64,000 nt of DNA from Stigmatella erecta (GCF_900111745.1 NZ_FOIJ01000027.1:1-64000); one strand, 5' to 3'; positions 8,204 to 18,200 are shown, counted from the first letter of the stretch. The notes: generated from the sequence alone by a model not told the origin. Translations and numbers: made by a program.

Positions 8204-8764
8204 ATGCGCACCGTGCTTGGAGCCGGGGCCTTTCTCGTGCTGGCGGGGTGCGCGCGGAACGCGGAGCTGCCACCGCTCGTCGAGGACCGGCAGACCCAGC
8301 GCTCGGCCCTCTCCGGGGAAGGAACCTCTAAAGGAGAGCCGCTGCACTTCGAGGTGAAGCGCTACCCGGGCAACGAGCCCTACAGCGTCGCGAGCGACCG
8401 GGGCAGCGTGGTGCTGCTGGATGTGTGGGCCACCTGGTGCGAGCCGTGCCGGGACTCCCTGCCGCTCTACGAGCAGCTCGCCAAGGAGTACGGCCCCCGC
8501 GGCCTCAAGGTGTACGCGCTGAACGTGGATGAGGACGAGCGCGCCATTCCCGCCTTCGTGGCGGCGACGAAGGTGGCGCTGCCCATCCTCGTGGACGCCA
8601 ACGCGGCCGTGGCGGAGAAGACGCTGAAGGTGCGGATGATGCCCTCCACGTTCCTGGTGGACCGCCGGGGCGTGGTGCGCTTCGTCCACGAGGGCTTCAC
8701 GGAGGAGTTCCTCCAGAAGTACCAGACGGAAATCGAACAGCTCCTCGCCGAGCGAGCGGAGTGA
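8204..8764 (+). CDS. TlpA-like thiol-disulfide oxidoreductase lipoprotein
   Basis: A thioredoxin-fold protein of 186 residues with a lipoprotein signal (VLAGC, lipid-bearing Cys16), so it should face the periplasm on a membrane anchor. The redox centre is WCEPC (Cys79, Cys82), inside the TlpA/ResA pattern VVLLDVWATWCEPC, and the cis-proline loop is seen in MMPSTFLVD. Such proteins reduce exported disulfides, for example in cytochrome c maturation. It starts two bases after mpl and ends 16 bases before the phosphatase gene, so it is probably in the same transcript, though no functional link with murein recycling can be read from the sequence. Confidence 0.9.
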   Translation: MRTVLGAGAFLVLAGCARNAELPPLVEDRQTQRSALSGEGTSKGEPLHFEVKRYPGNEPYSVASDRGSVVLLDVWATWCEPCRDSLPLYEQLAKEYGPRGLKVYALNVDEDERAIPAFVAATKVALPILVDANAAVAEKTLKVRMMPSTFLVDRRGVVRFVHEGFTEEFLQKYQTEIEQLLAERAE

Positions 8765-8780
8765 AGGGGAGGACCCAGCC

Positions 8781-9599
8781 ATGGAGCAGGAGACGCCCGC
8801 GGCGCTGCGCCGCATCGCCGAAGAGGCCGCCCGGCTCGCGGGAAAGATTCTGGCCGAGCGTTTTCTGGGCAAGCGCACCATCGAAACGAAGGGCAGCCCC
8901 TCGAACCTGGTGACCGACGCGGACAAGGCGTCCGAGGCCGCGCTGCTCCAGTTCCTGCACGCGCGCTACCCGCACCACGCCATCCTGGCCGAGGAGAGCG
9001 GTGCCTCCCAGGGCACGGGCCTGCGGTGGCTCATTGATCCGCTGGATGGCACGACGAACTACGCGCACCAGGTTCCGCACTTCTGCGTCAGCCTGGCCGT
9101 GGATGGCCCGGACGGCGTGCGGGCCGGCGTGGTGTATGACCCCATGCTCGACGAGCTCTTCTCGGCGGCCCGGGGCGAGGGGGCCACGCTCAACGGCCGG
9201 CCCCTGAAGACCAGCGGCACCACGCAGATGGAGCGGGCCCTGCTGTGCACGGGCTTCCCCTACGACTTGCGCGAGCGGCCCGAGGGCCCGCTGGGACTCT
9301 TCAGCCACATCGTCCGCCGCGCCCAGGGCATCCGCCGCACGGGCAGCGCCGCGTTGGATCTGGCCTACGTGGCCGCCGGGCGCTTCGATGGCTTCTTCGA
9401 GTTTGGCCTCAAGCCCTGGGACATCGGCGCGGGCTCGCTGCTGGTGCAGGAGGCCGGCGGGCTGATGGCACAGATCGACGGGCAGCCCTTCGAGGTGATG
9501 CGCGGGGACGTGCTGGCGAGCGCGCCGGGGCTGGCCACGGAGCTCCAGTACGAGTGCCACCTGTTCCTCCAGGAGCTGGGCCTCCTGCCGCGCGTCTAG
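8781..9599 (+). CDS. Inositol monophosphatase family protein (SuhB-like)
   Basis: A metal-dependent sugar/inositol phosphatase of 272 residues, normal for the family. Metal ligands are visible in EESG (Glu71), in DPLDGTTNY (86-94) and in [15 protein letters not shown] near 214. It hydrolyses inositol-1-phosphate or a related sugar phosphate (some members act on 3'-phosphoadenosine compounds); the exact substrate cannot be decided here. The last codons overlap the stop of the convergent export lipoprotein by four bases, which leaves no room for a terminator between them. Confidence 0.92.
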   Translation: MEQETPAALRRIAEEAARLAGKILAERFLGKRTIETKGSPSNLVTDADKASEAALLQFLHARYPHHAILAEESGASQGTGLRWLIDPLDGTTNYAHQVPHFCVSLAVDGPDGVRAGVVYDPMLDELFSAARGEGATLNGRPLKTSGTTQMERALLCTGFPYDLRERPEGPLGLFSHIVRRAQGIRRTGSAALDLAYVAAGRFDGFFEFGLKPWDIGAGSLLVQEAGGLMAQIDGQPFEVMRGDVLASAPGLATELQYECHLFLQELGLLPRV

Positions 9600-10207
9600 A
9601 AGAAGCTCTCGGGGACGAAGATGATGTCGCCGGGCTGCAGGAGGAAGTTCTTCTCCCGGCCCACGCCGATGTCCTCCACCGGCACGCGGATCTTCCGCTC
9701 CTGCCCTTCCACCAGCCGCGTCACGTTGGTGCTGTTCTTCGCCGCCAGCTTGGTGAAGCCGCCCGCCACGGTGATGGCCTGGATGATGGTCATCTCCCCC
9801 TCGTAGGGGAACGTGCCCGGCTTCTGCACCTCGCCGAAGACGAAGATCTTCTTGGAGTTGTACTCGCGGATGAGCACCGCCACCTGGGGGTTGCGCAGGT
9901 AGCGGGCCAGGCAGCCGCGCAGCGCGTCCGCGGCGGTGCTGGAGGTGCGCCCCGCGAGCTCCACCTTGCCGCACAGCGGGTAGTCGATGGTCCCTTCCGG
10001 CGACACGAGCCAGATGCCCGAGTGGTCCGGCTCCTGGAAGACGCGCACCTCCACCACGTCCCCGGCGCCCAGGGTGTTGCTCGTGCTGGCGGCCGCCCGG
10101 GCCTCCTGCTCCGTGGGCAAGGGGAGGTCCGGCACGCGGGGCGCCGAGCGGCACGCCAGGGCCGCGGTCAGCATCCAGGGCAAGAGGAGGGCAGGGGAGA
10201 GGCGCAT
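9596..10207 (-). CDS. Wza-type polysaccharide export lipoprotein (short OPX)
   Basis: An outer-membrane-polysaccharide-export protein of 203 residues. It has a lipoprotein signal (TAALAC, Cys19), a poly-export domain from about 44 ([14 protein letters not shown]) and one SLBB repeat ([19 protein letters not shown]). It lacks the second large domain and the C-terminal amphipathic helix that let E. coli Wza cross the outer membrane. In Myxococcus, short proteins of this kind work with a separate outer-membrane barrel, and here the next gene upstream in the transcript encodes such a barrel, 10 bases away. In M. xanthus a Wza/barrel pair of the BPS biosurfactant pathway lies near mglBA, so this could be its orthologue (from memory, not tested). 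Confidence 0.88.
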   Translation of the reverse strand: MRLSPALLLPWMLTAALACRSAPRVPDLPLPTEQEARAAASTSNTLGAGDVVEVRVFQEPDHSGIWLVSPEGTIDYPLCGKVELAGRTSSTAADALRGCLARYLRNPQVAVLIREYNSKKIFVFGEVQKPGTFPYEGEMTIIQAITVAGGFTKLAAKNSTNVTRLVEGQERKIRVPVEDIGVGREKNFLLQPGDIIFVPESFF

Positions 10208-10217
10208 CGGTCAGGGC

Positions 10218-11483
10218 TCAGTACACCAGGGACACCCGAAGGTACGCCTCGTTGCGCGTGTAATTCAGGCCCGTGCCGTCCACCGACGAGGAGCGCGAGC
10301 CCAGCAGGTACCCCACCGCGCCGAGCAGCCACGGCTTGAACGGGTAGTCCGCCCCCACATCCAGGCTCACCAGCGTGTCCGAGCGCGGGTCGGCCTCGTC
10401 GTAGAAGCCCAGCAGGTCCAGGGTCGCCAGGCCGTGCAGCGTCAGCTTGCCCCCGAGCAGGGTCCGGGCCTCGGCGAAGAGCCGGTCGTTGCGGTACAGC
10501 CCGTAGGCGGCCACCGGGCTCAGCGTCCGGTAGTAGCCTCCCTTGAAGGTCATCGTGGGGCTGAACATGTAGGTGCCGTCGAGCTGGGCGATGAGCGTGC
10601 TGCCGCCCGAGTCCGCGAAGTCATAGCCCCAGCCCAGCTTCGCGGTGGCGCTGATCTTCGGAGACACCAGCCCCGCGAGGCCCGCCGACACGCGCAGCAG
10701 CAGCGCATCCGGCGAGCTGCCCCGGAAGTAGCTGCGGTAGTCCAGGTCCGAGTCCAGCACCACCGCCGTCTTGGGCAGGAAGCGCCAGCGCCCATCCAGC
10801 CCCGTGTGCAGGGTGCTGTTGTCGAAGTTGTCGACCTCCAGCGGGTTGCACACGTCCTCCTCGCACCCCACCGGGATGGACTCGCCGACGGGCGAGAAGA
10901 ACTCCACGGCCCAGGACGCCTCGGGGGTGATTTCGAACGCGCCCCCGCCCGGTTTGATGGGAGCGCTGACCCGCAGCTCGTTGAAGAGCGACAGGACGCC
11001 CGCCCCCAGCGCCACGTTGCGCGTCTGGTCCGTGCGCAGCAGCCGGTCGGACACCACCAGTTGCAGGGGCGCATCCGGGTTGAAGGTGGCCGTCAGGTCC
11101 GCGGCCCCCTCCAGGTGCGAGGCGTTCACGGAAGGGGCCGTCAGCAGCCCCGTGTAGCGCACGTACTCCAGGAACGCCGAGGCGTTCACGGACATCCGCG
11201 AGGAGGGCAGCTCCAGCCTCGCCCCGGGCCGCACCCGCAGCACCAGCTCGCTGGCGAGATCATCCGAGACGTCATTCGGATCCGCGGTGGCGTCGTCCGG
11301 GAAGTAGCCCACGCCGGTGTCGAGCCGGGTCTCCAGCTCCAGGAACGGGTGCAGCCGCCCCTCGCCCACCTTGAAGCCGTTGCCTCCCGGGGCGCTGGTG
11401 GGGACCTGCGCCGAAGCGGCGATGGGCAGAAGCATCGCCAGCAGCGCGCACACGGCTCCTCGGATGTGTCCAGGCTGCGTCAT
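10218..11483 (-). CDS. Outer-membrane beta-barrel, probable polysaccharide secretion pore (Wzp-like)
   Basis: About 420 residues with a signal peptide (GAVCALLAMLLPIAASAQ) followed by many amphipathic strands with aromatic girdle residues, ending in RVSLVY (C-terminal aromatic, as in BAM substrates). Repeated strand pairs such as ARLELPSSRMSVNASAFLEYVRY suggest a large barrel. Its pairing with a short Wza-type lipoprotein fits the myxobacterial scheme in which the barrel forms the outer-membrane channel. In-frame ATG codons also occur at 11498 and 11552; I prefer 11483 because it gives a compact signal peptide. A perfect CRP-like palindrome lies about 190 bp upstream. Confidence 0.78.
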   Translation of the reverse strand: MTQPGHIRGAVCALLAMLLPIAASAQVPTSAPGGNGFKVGEGRLHPFLELETRLDTGVGYFPDDATADPNDVSDDLASELVLRVRPGARLELPSSRMSVNASAFLEYVRYTGLLTAPSVNASHLEGAADLTATFNPDAPLQLVVSDRLLRTDQTRNVALGAGVLSLFNELRVSAPIKPGGGAFEITPEASWAVEFFSPVGESIPVGCEEDVCNPLEVDNFDNSTLHTGLDGRWRFLPKTAVVLDSDLDYRSYFRGSSPDALLLRVSAGLAGLVSPKISATAKLGWGYDFADSGGSTLIAQLDGTYMFSPTMTFKGGYYRTLSPVAAYGLYRNDRLFAEARTLLGGKLTLHGLATLDLLGFYDEADPRSDTLVSLDVGADYPFKPWLLGAVGYLLGSRSSSVDGTGLNYTRNEAYLRVSLVY

Positions 11484-11668
11484 GGCTCGGACGAACATTC
11501 CGGGAAACGCTTCCCCGTCTCCTTCCCTGGCAAGAGACCCGCGAAGCGTCATAACACGCAGCGTCGAGGCCCCCAGGAAAATTGAAATCCCTGTCGTCCG
11601 GGGCGCGAGGCCACCGGTGCGGACGGCTGATCAGGGTGCAATTATCGGTTGTGGCCGTATCTCACGCC

Positions 11669-11686
11669 CTGTGAGCGCGCTCACAG
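11669..11686. promoter_or_regulatory. Perfect 18-bp palindrome matching the CRP consensus
   Basis: CTGTGAGCGCGCTCACAG is a perfect inverted repeat, and its core TGTGA-N6-TCACA is exactly the E. coli CRP half-site pair. It is about 186 bp upstream of the barrel gene start on the minus strand and two bases after the stop of the preceding gene. It may be an operator for a CRP/FNR-family regulator; it could also form a stem, but no T-run follows. Confidence 0.55.
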
Positions 11687-11688
11687 GT

Positions 11689-12252
11689 TCACTCGGTCGG
11701 GCTCGCGGGCGGCGGCCGGGCGATGACGTTGCCGGGAGGCTGGGGCTGGGTGGGGTCTCCGCCGGGCAAGTCCCGGGGCTCCTCCACGTCGACGGAGAGG
11801 TTCTCGTCCGTGCGGAACAGGAGCTGGCCGACGCACTCCTCGGTCTCGGCGTTGAGCTGGGACACCTTCTGCCGGGCGATCGTCACCTTGGTGTACTCGT
11901 GCTCGCTGGAGGTGCTGTCCCGGCGCGCCACGGCCTCCTGAAGGGCGACGTCCGCCTGCTCGGAGATGCGCAGCAGGCCTTTGATCTGGGTGAGCTTCTC
12001 GTTGACGCAGTTGAGCTTCACCACGTCCTTGGTGCCCCGCGCCTCGACGAGCTTGGCCTGCACCTCGGTCAGCACCCCGCGCATGACGACGAGGGCCTGG
12101 GTGCTGCGCTGGAGCTTGTCCGCGTCCGGCACCTCACTGGCCCGCTCCACGGGAGGCCGCGCCGGGGCCTCCTGCGCGAGGGACGCTCCCGCCGCGAGCA
12201 GGACGGCCAGGGAACCAAGGATGCGCAGGGAGCGGCTCAACCGTGTCTCCAA
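11689..12252 (-). CDS. Secreted coiled-coil protein of unknown function
   Basis: 187 residues with an N-terminal signal peptide (LGSLAVLLAAGASLAQ). Residues 45-145 are charged and helical, probably a coiled coil, with two conserved-looking cysteines (in KLNCVNEKL and ETEECVGQ) that may form a disulfide. The tail is rich in Pro, Asp and Glu. I do not recognise a family. It is the last gene of the run that starts at mglB, 63 bases after the AgmX/PglI-domain gene, so it may be a periplasmic part of the same apparatus. Confidence 0.75.
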   Translation of the reverse strand: METRLSRSLRILGSLAVLLAAGASLAQEAPARPPVERASEVPDADKLQRSTQALVVMRGVLTEVQAKLVEARGTKDVVKLNCVNEKLTQIKGLLRISEQADVALQEAVARRDSTSSEHEYTKVTIARQKVSQLNAETEECVGQLLFRTDENLSVDVEEPRDLPGGDPTQPQPPGNVIARPPPASPTE

Positions 12253-12315
12253 CCCGGAAAGGGAAATGGGTGCCGAGCGTAGGAGTGGCCCGGGGGGGTG
12301 TCAAACCCTCCCCGT

Positions 12316-13665
12316 CTACCCCGCGGGGGAGAAGACAAACGGGTAGGCCACGGGCACTTCGTCGTCCGGCTTGAAGGGGAAGACCCAGCTGCGGATGACG
12401 GTGCGGATGCAGCTGCCCACCGCCTCGTTGCCCAGCGTGTTCTCCTCCACGTCGATGTCGCCCGTGCGGCCCGAGGGCTTGATGTTGAAGCGCACCACCA
12501 CCTTGCCCTTGAGGTTGGGATTGCGCTTGAGCTCCTTCTCGTAGCAGTTCTGGATGGCCTTCAGGCGCGCCTTCACGTAGCGCGACAGCGCCTCCCGGTC
12601 CACGTCCGAGCTGTCCACCTCGGGGGCCGCGTCCTTCACCCGGCCCACCACCGCCACCTCTTTCTTGGTGCCCAGGTCCACGTTGCCACCGCCGCGTGTG
12701 CCCACCTCGCCGATGCTCGCCACGTTGCCGGTGCCGCCGCCCTTGGGGCCGCCGGCCGCCAGGGCCTCCGTGGTGGCCACGCCCACGCCGCCCGCGCCCG
12801 CCAGCGCCTCGGCGATCTCATTGCCCCCGGTGCCGCTGCCGAGGATGTCCGCGAACGCGCCGCCGCTGCCTCCTCCCGACGAGCCGAGGATTTTCAGCAG
12901 GCCCTTGCTGGAGACCTTCTTGGCGAGCTCCGCGCGCTGCTGGGCGGAGTTCGCGGGGCGGGGCGACTCGGGCTTGGCCTCCGTGGGAGGCTTCTTCTCG
13001 GCGGGCTTCTCGGCCGCGTCGTCGGTGGAGGCTGGGGCCGCCTCGGCCACCGGCTGCTCCTGGGTGCGCTGCTGGGGGATGATCTCCGCCCGGACGAAGC
13101 GGTCCTCCAGCTCGTCCAGCGACAGCTCGGGCTCGGCCGGGGGGGCCGAGGAGACGATGAAGACGCCCCACGCCATGTGCAGCAGGAGCGAGGCCGCCAG
13201 GATGCCGAAGAAGGCGCGGTCCATCGTCTTCCAGGCGCCCCCCTTCACGCCGGGGGGAAGCGCGGGCTTCTCCGTCTCCTGCGGGGGGATGAACTGGAAG
13301 AAGAGGGTGACGCCGCCCACCTCCACCTTGCCGCGCGCGGTGTCCTCCAGCGGCAGCACGTAGACGCTGCCGCGCTCCTGGGCGAGCCCCTGCTGGCGCA
13401 CCCGGGCGAGGTCCAGGTCGTCCTTGCCCTGGTGGACCCGGCCCTGCATCGTGTCGTCGAACACCAGCTGGTACTGGTTGTTGCGGTTCTCGAAGAGGGC
13501 GAACTTCGCGGGCAGATCGTCGTGGGGCGGCAGGATGAGGGTGTTCTTCCCATCGTGCCCGATGGTGATGTCCTCACGCTGGACGTGCCGCTCGTCGAGG
13601 ATGCGGCCGCCCTGGATGAGGCCGACGCGCAACAGCTTGCTGTGCTGGGGCTGGGGAGACGCCAT
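12316..13665 (-). CDS. FHA-like/TM/AgmX-PglI C-terminal domain protein (GltG-like)
   Basis: 449 residues. Residues 1-125 are cytoplasmic and resemble an FHA-type beta sandwich. One membrane helix lies at about 152-170 (FFGILAASLLLHMAWGVFIV). Then comes a long charged and Gly-rich periplasmic linker, and the last ~90 residues form the TonB-like AgmX/PglI C-terminal domain, with IQNCYEKEL, GKVVVRFNI and VFPFKPDDEV. This is the layout of GltG of the Myxococcus gliding machinery and its paralogues, which couple a Tol/Mot-type motor to the envelope. Upstream genes encode a tiny secreted protein, a TPR lipoprotein and large TPR proteins, in the order seen in gltD-E-F-G. Whether this is the true Glt locus or a paralogue cannot be settled here. 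Confidence 0.82.
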   Translation of the reverse strand: MASPQPQHSKLLRVGLIQGGRILDERHVQREDITIGHDGKNTLILPPHDDLPAKFALFENRNNQYQLVFDDTMQGRVHQGKDDLDLARVRQQGLAQERGSVYVLPLEDTARGKVEVGGVTLFFQFIPPQETEKPALPPGVKGGAWKTMDRAFFGILAASLLLHMAWGVFIVSSAPPAEPELSLDELEDRFVRAEIIPQQRTQEQPVAEAAPASTDDAAEKPAEKKPPTEAKPESPRPANSAQQRAELAKKVSSKGLLKILGSSGGGSGGAFADILGSGTGGNEIAEALAGAGGVGVATTEALAAGGPKGGGTGNVASIGEVGTRGGGNVDLGTKKEVAVVGRVKDAAPEVDSSDVDREALSRYVKARLKAIQNCYEKELKRNPNLKGKVVVRFNIKPSGRTGDIDVEENTLGNEAVGSCIRTVIRSWVFPFKPDDEVPVAYPFVFSPAG

Positions 13666-13686
13666 GGAGTCCGTGAGAAGGCCGTC

Positions 13687-13935
13687 CTAGAAGGGTTGCT
13701 TGTCCACGCTCTCGACCACCTGCGGCACGAAGCTCTCGGGACGGTTGAGGTCTTCGAAGTTCAGGTTCGAGCGTTGAAGAATGTAGAAGGCCTGGGGCTT
13801 CTGGATCTTGCCCTCGACGGTGAGGGCATCCAAACGGATGACCTTCTTCTTCTTGGCGCCCTCGTCCGCGGGCTTGTCCTGGGCGAGCGCGGGCAGGGCG
13901 GCGGTCATCAGCAGGAGGGCGAGGAAGGTTTTCAT
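13687..13935 (-). CDS. Small secreted protein (GltF-position)
   Basis: 82 residues from the ATG giving MKTFLALLLM; a start two codons upstream is also possible. It has a signal peptide with cleavage after ALPALA, a short basic stretch (KKKKVIRLDA) and a compact domain containing EGKIQKPQAFYIL and FVPQVVESVDKQPF. It lies between the TPR lipoprotein (11 bases) and the FHA-like/AgmX-PglI gene (21 bases), the position of the small gltF gene in glt-type clusters. No enzymatic motif is present; it is probably a periplasmic connector. Confidence 0.8.
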   Translation of the reverse strand: MKTFLALLLMTAALPALAQDKPADEGAKKKKVIRLDALTVEGKIQKPQAFYILQRSNLNFEDLNRPESFVPQVVESVDKQPF

Positions 13936-13946
13936 GGGCACAGGCG

Positions 13947-15242
13947 CTACTTCTGACCGTCGGTGGCCAGCTTACCCGAGTTGGGGGTGGATGTCAGGGA
14001 GTTGCCCACAGGGGCGCGTTTCTCGCGTTCCCGGCGGCGCTCCTCCTTGTCGATGCCCTTGCGGGCGTCCTTGAGGTACTGGTCCACCCGTTCGTCCTTG
14101 CCGCCCTGGGCGCGGTACTTCTCGAAGAAGGCGATGGACGTCTGGAAGCGCTCCAGGGTGTCCAGGCCCTCGGGCTCCAGATCCAAGTAGAGAATGGCCA
14201 GGTTGAACAGGGCGTCCGCCAGGGTGGGCTGGAGCTTGAGTGCCTGCTCGTACTCGGACCGGGCCTGGGCGAACTGTCCCAGCCCCCGGTAGGCATTGCC
14301 CAGGTTGAGCCGCGCGGAGGCGAAGTCGGTGGCGGCCTTCACGGCGGCCTCCAGCTCCTTCACCGCCGAGGGGTAGTCCTGGGTCTCGTTGAGCAGGGCG
14401 CCATGGTTGTTGCGGGCCTCGGCGAAGTCCGGGCGCAGCTGCACGGCGCGCTTGAAGCTCTCCAGGGCCTGGGCGCGCGCGTTGAGCGTGAGCTGCACCA
14501 CGCCCAGGGCGTTGTGGGTGGCGGCATCCTGGGGCGCGATGGCCAGGGCGTTCTCCAGCACCATGTGGGCCAGCTCGTGCTTCTTCTCGAGCGAGTACAC
14601 CTGGGCCAGCACCTGCATGGACTTCACGTGGCGCTCGTCCACCTTGAGGGCGCGCTTGGCCTCGGCGGCGGCCGCGTCCAGCCTGCCCTGGTGGAGCTGC
14701 ACGAAGGCCAGCGCCGCGCGGAGGCTGACCGCGTCCGGGCGGGCCTCCAGCTTCTGGCGCAGCTCCGCCTCGATGGCCGGGGCCCGGCCGGTGCGGCAGA
14801 AGAGCCGGGCCAGGTAGTCCCAGGCGGCCTCCTGGTCCGGCTTCAGCTCCAGGGCCTTGCGGTAGGCGCGCTCGGCTTGCTCCAGCTTGCCCTTGCGCTC
14901 GCGCACGACGCCCAGGTTGGTCCACGCGTAGTCGAGCGTGGGGTTCGTCTTCAGCAGCGCTTCCAGGCCGCGCTCCGCCGTCTCCCACTCGCCCCGCTGG
15001 GCAACCCCCACTGCTTGCTCGAAGTCCGCGCGGGACTGGGCATCCAGCGGGACGCTGGCGGGCGGGGCCGGGGTGGCGGCGGCCTCGGGCGCGGCCTCTG
15101 CCGGAGGCGTCTCCAGAGGGGCCTGGGAAGCCTGGGCGGCCGTGTCCGTTGGGGGCGCGGGGGTGGGGCGCGGCGCGGGGGCCGACGTGCAGGCGGCGCC
15201 CAGCAGCAGGCCCAGACACGCGCAGAGCCGGAGCGGCCTCAC
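13947..15242 (-). CDS. TPR-repeat lipoprotein (GltE/AglT-like)
   Basis: 431 residues with a lipoprotein signal (LLLGAAC, Cys18), a Pro/Ala-rich linker to about residue 65, then nine or so tetratricopeptide repeats (for example YAWTNLGVVRERKGKLEQAERAY-type units) up to residue 390, and a basic tail. It should be an outer-membrane or periplasmic scaffold. AglT/GltE of Myxococcus gliding is also a TPR lipoprotein, followed by gltF and gltG, and the same order is seen here. Its start overlaps the stop of the 1110-residue TPR gene by four bases, so translation is coupled. Confidence 0.85.
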   Translation of the reverse strand: MRPLRLCACLGLLLGAACTSAPAPRPTPAPPTDTAAQASQAPLETPPAEAAPEAAATPAPPASVPLDAQSRADFEQAVGVAQRGEWETAERGLEALLKTNPTLDYAWTNLGVVRERKGKLEQAERAYRKALELKPDQEAAWDYLARLFCRTGRAPAIEAELRQKLEARPDAVSLRAALAFVQLHQGRLDAAAAEAKRALKVDERHVKSMQVLAQVYSLEKKHELAHMVLENALAIAPQDAATHNALGVVQLTLNARAQALESFKRAVQLRPDFAEARNNHGALLNETQDYPSAVKELEAAVKAATDFASARLNLGNAYRGLGQFAQARSEYEQALKLQPTLADALFNLAILYLDLEPEGLDTLERFQTSIAFFEKYRAQGGKDERVDQYLKDARKGIDKEERRREREKRAPVGNSLTSTPNSGKLATDGQK

Positions 15243-18200
15243 TTGTCACCTCCCGTGCTCAGCTTTTGCGTGGGCTCGCTGGCGCCGGCCGTGGAGCCCG
15301 GGAGCTGGCCCACGAGGCCCTCGGGGTAAGCCGTCGCGGAGGCAATGGACTGCTTGGGCTCCTTGAGCACGGGGTACTCTTTGGGGCGGAAGCGGTTGAG
15401 CGACTCCAGGGTGCGCCGGGACCACTCGTTGGACACGTGGCTCTTGCGGATCTCCTGCAGGGTGGCCGCGTACTTCTCCACGGCCTTGTCCTCGACTTCC
15501 GCGGTCTGCTGGGCGAGCAGGTCCTGGTAGGCCACCACGGCCTCCTCGCCCAGGCGCTTCACGTCCGCGGGCACGGGCGTCTCGATGATGGTGTTGGCGA
15601 AGCGCTCCAGCACGTAGCCCTTGCGGTACGAGGCCGCCAGGGACCACTCCAGGCGCTTGAAGGGGAAGACCTTGTCGTAGGCGCTGTTCACGGCCTTCAC
15701 CCCGTTGCGCTTGGCCTCGAAGCTCCGCTCCAGCGCCTTGCCCCGGCCGCCAATCTTCAGCGTGTCGAACTCCTTGAGCTCCAGCTCGGCGAGCTGGAAG
15801 CGGCTGAAGGCAGCGGCCTCGGCGGCGCGGGGGTGGGTGTCGGGCTTCATGCCCCGGCGGTTGAACTCGTCCGCCGCCCGGGTCCACGAGCGCCGCGCGT
15901 CGCGCTCCTTGTCCACCTTCAAGAACGCCTCCCCGAGTCGCTTGTGGGCTTCCACCACCAGCTCCGCCTGGGCCGGCTTGTTGGCGAACGTCCGCACGAA
16001 GGCGTTCAGCTCGCGCAGCGTGCGCCACCAGTCCTGGTGCTTCTCGAAGATGAGCGCGGCCCGGTACTGGTTGCGCGGCGCGTCCTCGGACTTGGGGAAC
16101 AGCTCCACCAGGCGCATGAAGGCCCGCGCGGCCTCGGGGTAGCGCTGCTGGGCTTCCAGCAGGCGGGCGGCGTTGAAGAGCGCCGCCTCGCGGTCCTTCG
16201 AGGTGGGGTAGTCCTTCACCAGCTTCTGGTAGCTGACGACGGCCTTCTCGAAGTCGTAGGACTTCTCCGCGTTGACCGCCACGCGGAACAGGGCCGCGTC
16301 CGCCAGCTTCGAGGTGGGGTACTCGCGGTAGATGCGCTCGTAGAGCTTGAGGGCCGAGTCGAACCGGCGCGTGTTCTCGTAGGCGATGGCGGCGTTGTTG
16401 AGGGCCTTGTCCGCGAACTCGTGGCGCGGGGCCTCCTCCACCAGCAGGAGGTACTTCTGGGCGGCCTCGTCATACTGGCCCGCAGCCAGGAGCTGGTCGG
16501 CCAGCTTGAAGCGGCCGGAGAGCTTGTACTTCACCAGCTCCTTGTAGAGGTTGCTCGACGGGTCGATGACGTCCTTGTTGGCGATGAGCCGGCCGCTCAC
16601 CTCCTCGACGCTGCGCCAGTCCTTGTCGATGAGGAAGCTCTCCACGATGAGGTTGGTGGAGAAGCCCGCCACCTCGTGCTTGGGCCAGTTCTGGACGATG
16701 GCCTCCAGGCGCCGGCGCGCCTCGGGAAAGTCATTGTGGGCGTAGAACAGCTCGGCGGCCTTGTAGGCGATGCCCGGGCTCTTCTCGTCCCGGGGCAGCT
16801 TCTCCACGTACACGTCCGAGCCCGCCACCAGCCGCGTCTCCGCCTCCGACAAGGGCAGCCGTTCGATCTGCTGGGCCTCGGCCAGCTCGCTGGCGCGCAG
16901 AGCCTTGTACTGCTTCGCCTGGCCTGACTGGATGTCCAGCGTGAGCTGCTGCTGCCAGGCGAGCACCGTGCTGAAGGCCGCGTCCTTGAGGAAGCGCGTG
17001 TCCTTGGGCCAGTCGCGCACCTGCTCGTAGTTCCGCGCCGCCAGGGAGAACTGGAGCGAGTGGTAGAGGCACTCGGCGTAGTAGAAGCGGATCTCGTACG
17101 CGTTCGGGCTGCGCGGGAATCGCTCCAGGTAGTTGCCGTAGGACGCGGCGGCCACCTGGTAGCCCGCGCGGGCCTGCTCGGGCGAGCCCTCCTTCTTGAG
17201 CGCGAGCGCCTGCTGGTGGTGGTAGATGGCGGCGCTGTAGAGGCTCTTCTCCGCCATGGCGTTGGCGGTGGCCAGCGCCTGGGGCGAATGGGCGTTCGCC
17301 TTGTACCAGTCGCTCCCGGGGCTGTAGAGCCGGGCCAGCACCTCCGCCTCGGCGAAGGACTCGGGCAGCTTCCGGTCCCGCTCGTACGCCTCGACGATTC
17401 GCTGCTGGAGCCGCGGCGCATCCGGCGCCAGGGGATCCTTCTGGAGCGCCCGCCGGTAGGCGGTGATGGCATCGGGGTGGTTGGTCTGGTCGAACCAGAC
17501 GTTGCCCAGGCGCCGGTAGAGGTCGGCCTCGTACGGGCGGGGGCCCCGCTGGGCGAGGACGGCCTCGGTCCTGGGCAGGCCGCCCCAGGTGTCATCCGCC
17601 AGGGAGACCGCCACGTACTGGAGCGCCTCCTCGCGCAGGTCTCCGCCCCCGAAGCCCTCGCCCTGGGCCTGCTTCTGGGCCTCGTAGAAGTCCGCCAGGT
17701 CCAGGAAGCGGGCCACCGCCTCGCCGAAGCGGTCCATGCGGTAGTACGTCCAGCCCAGCTTGTAGAGCGCCTTGTCGTAGAGCGGGTGGGTGGGGTCCTT
17801 CGTGGCGGCCTCGTAGGCCTCGGCCGCCTTGGCCAGCGCTTCCGGGCCGCTGTACGAGTCGAAGTAGTGCTCGCCGATGCGCACCCACGCCTCGATGGCG
17901 AAGCGGCTCTTCGGGTAGCGCGCGATGAGCTGCTGGTAGGTGGCGTGGCTCTCGTCGAACTGGTTCTGCTTTTCCTGGCAGTAGCCCAGCAGGTACCAGG
18001 CCCCGTCGTTGAGCCGGTAGTCCGGAAAGCCGTGGATGAGCCGCTGGTACAGGGCGATGGAGAGCCCGAAGTTCACCGCGGGCTCCTCGGGCGGCTGCGC
18101 GCTGTCCGGCAGGGTCTGGAGCTTCTGCTCGTGGGCGCTCAGGGCCGTCAGGTGCTCGTCGCTGGAGCGCTCGTAGTACAGCTCCGCCAGGCGGAACATG

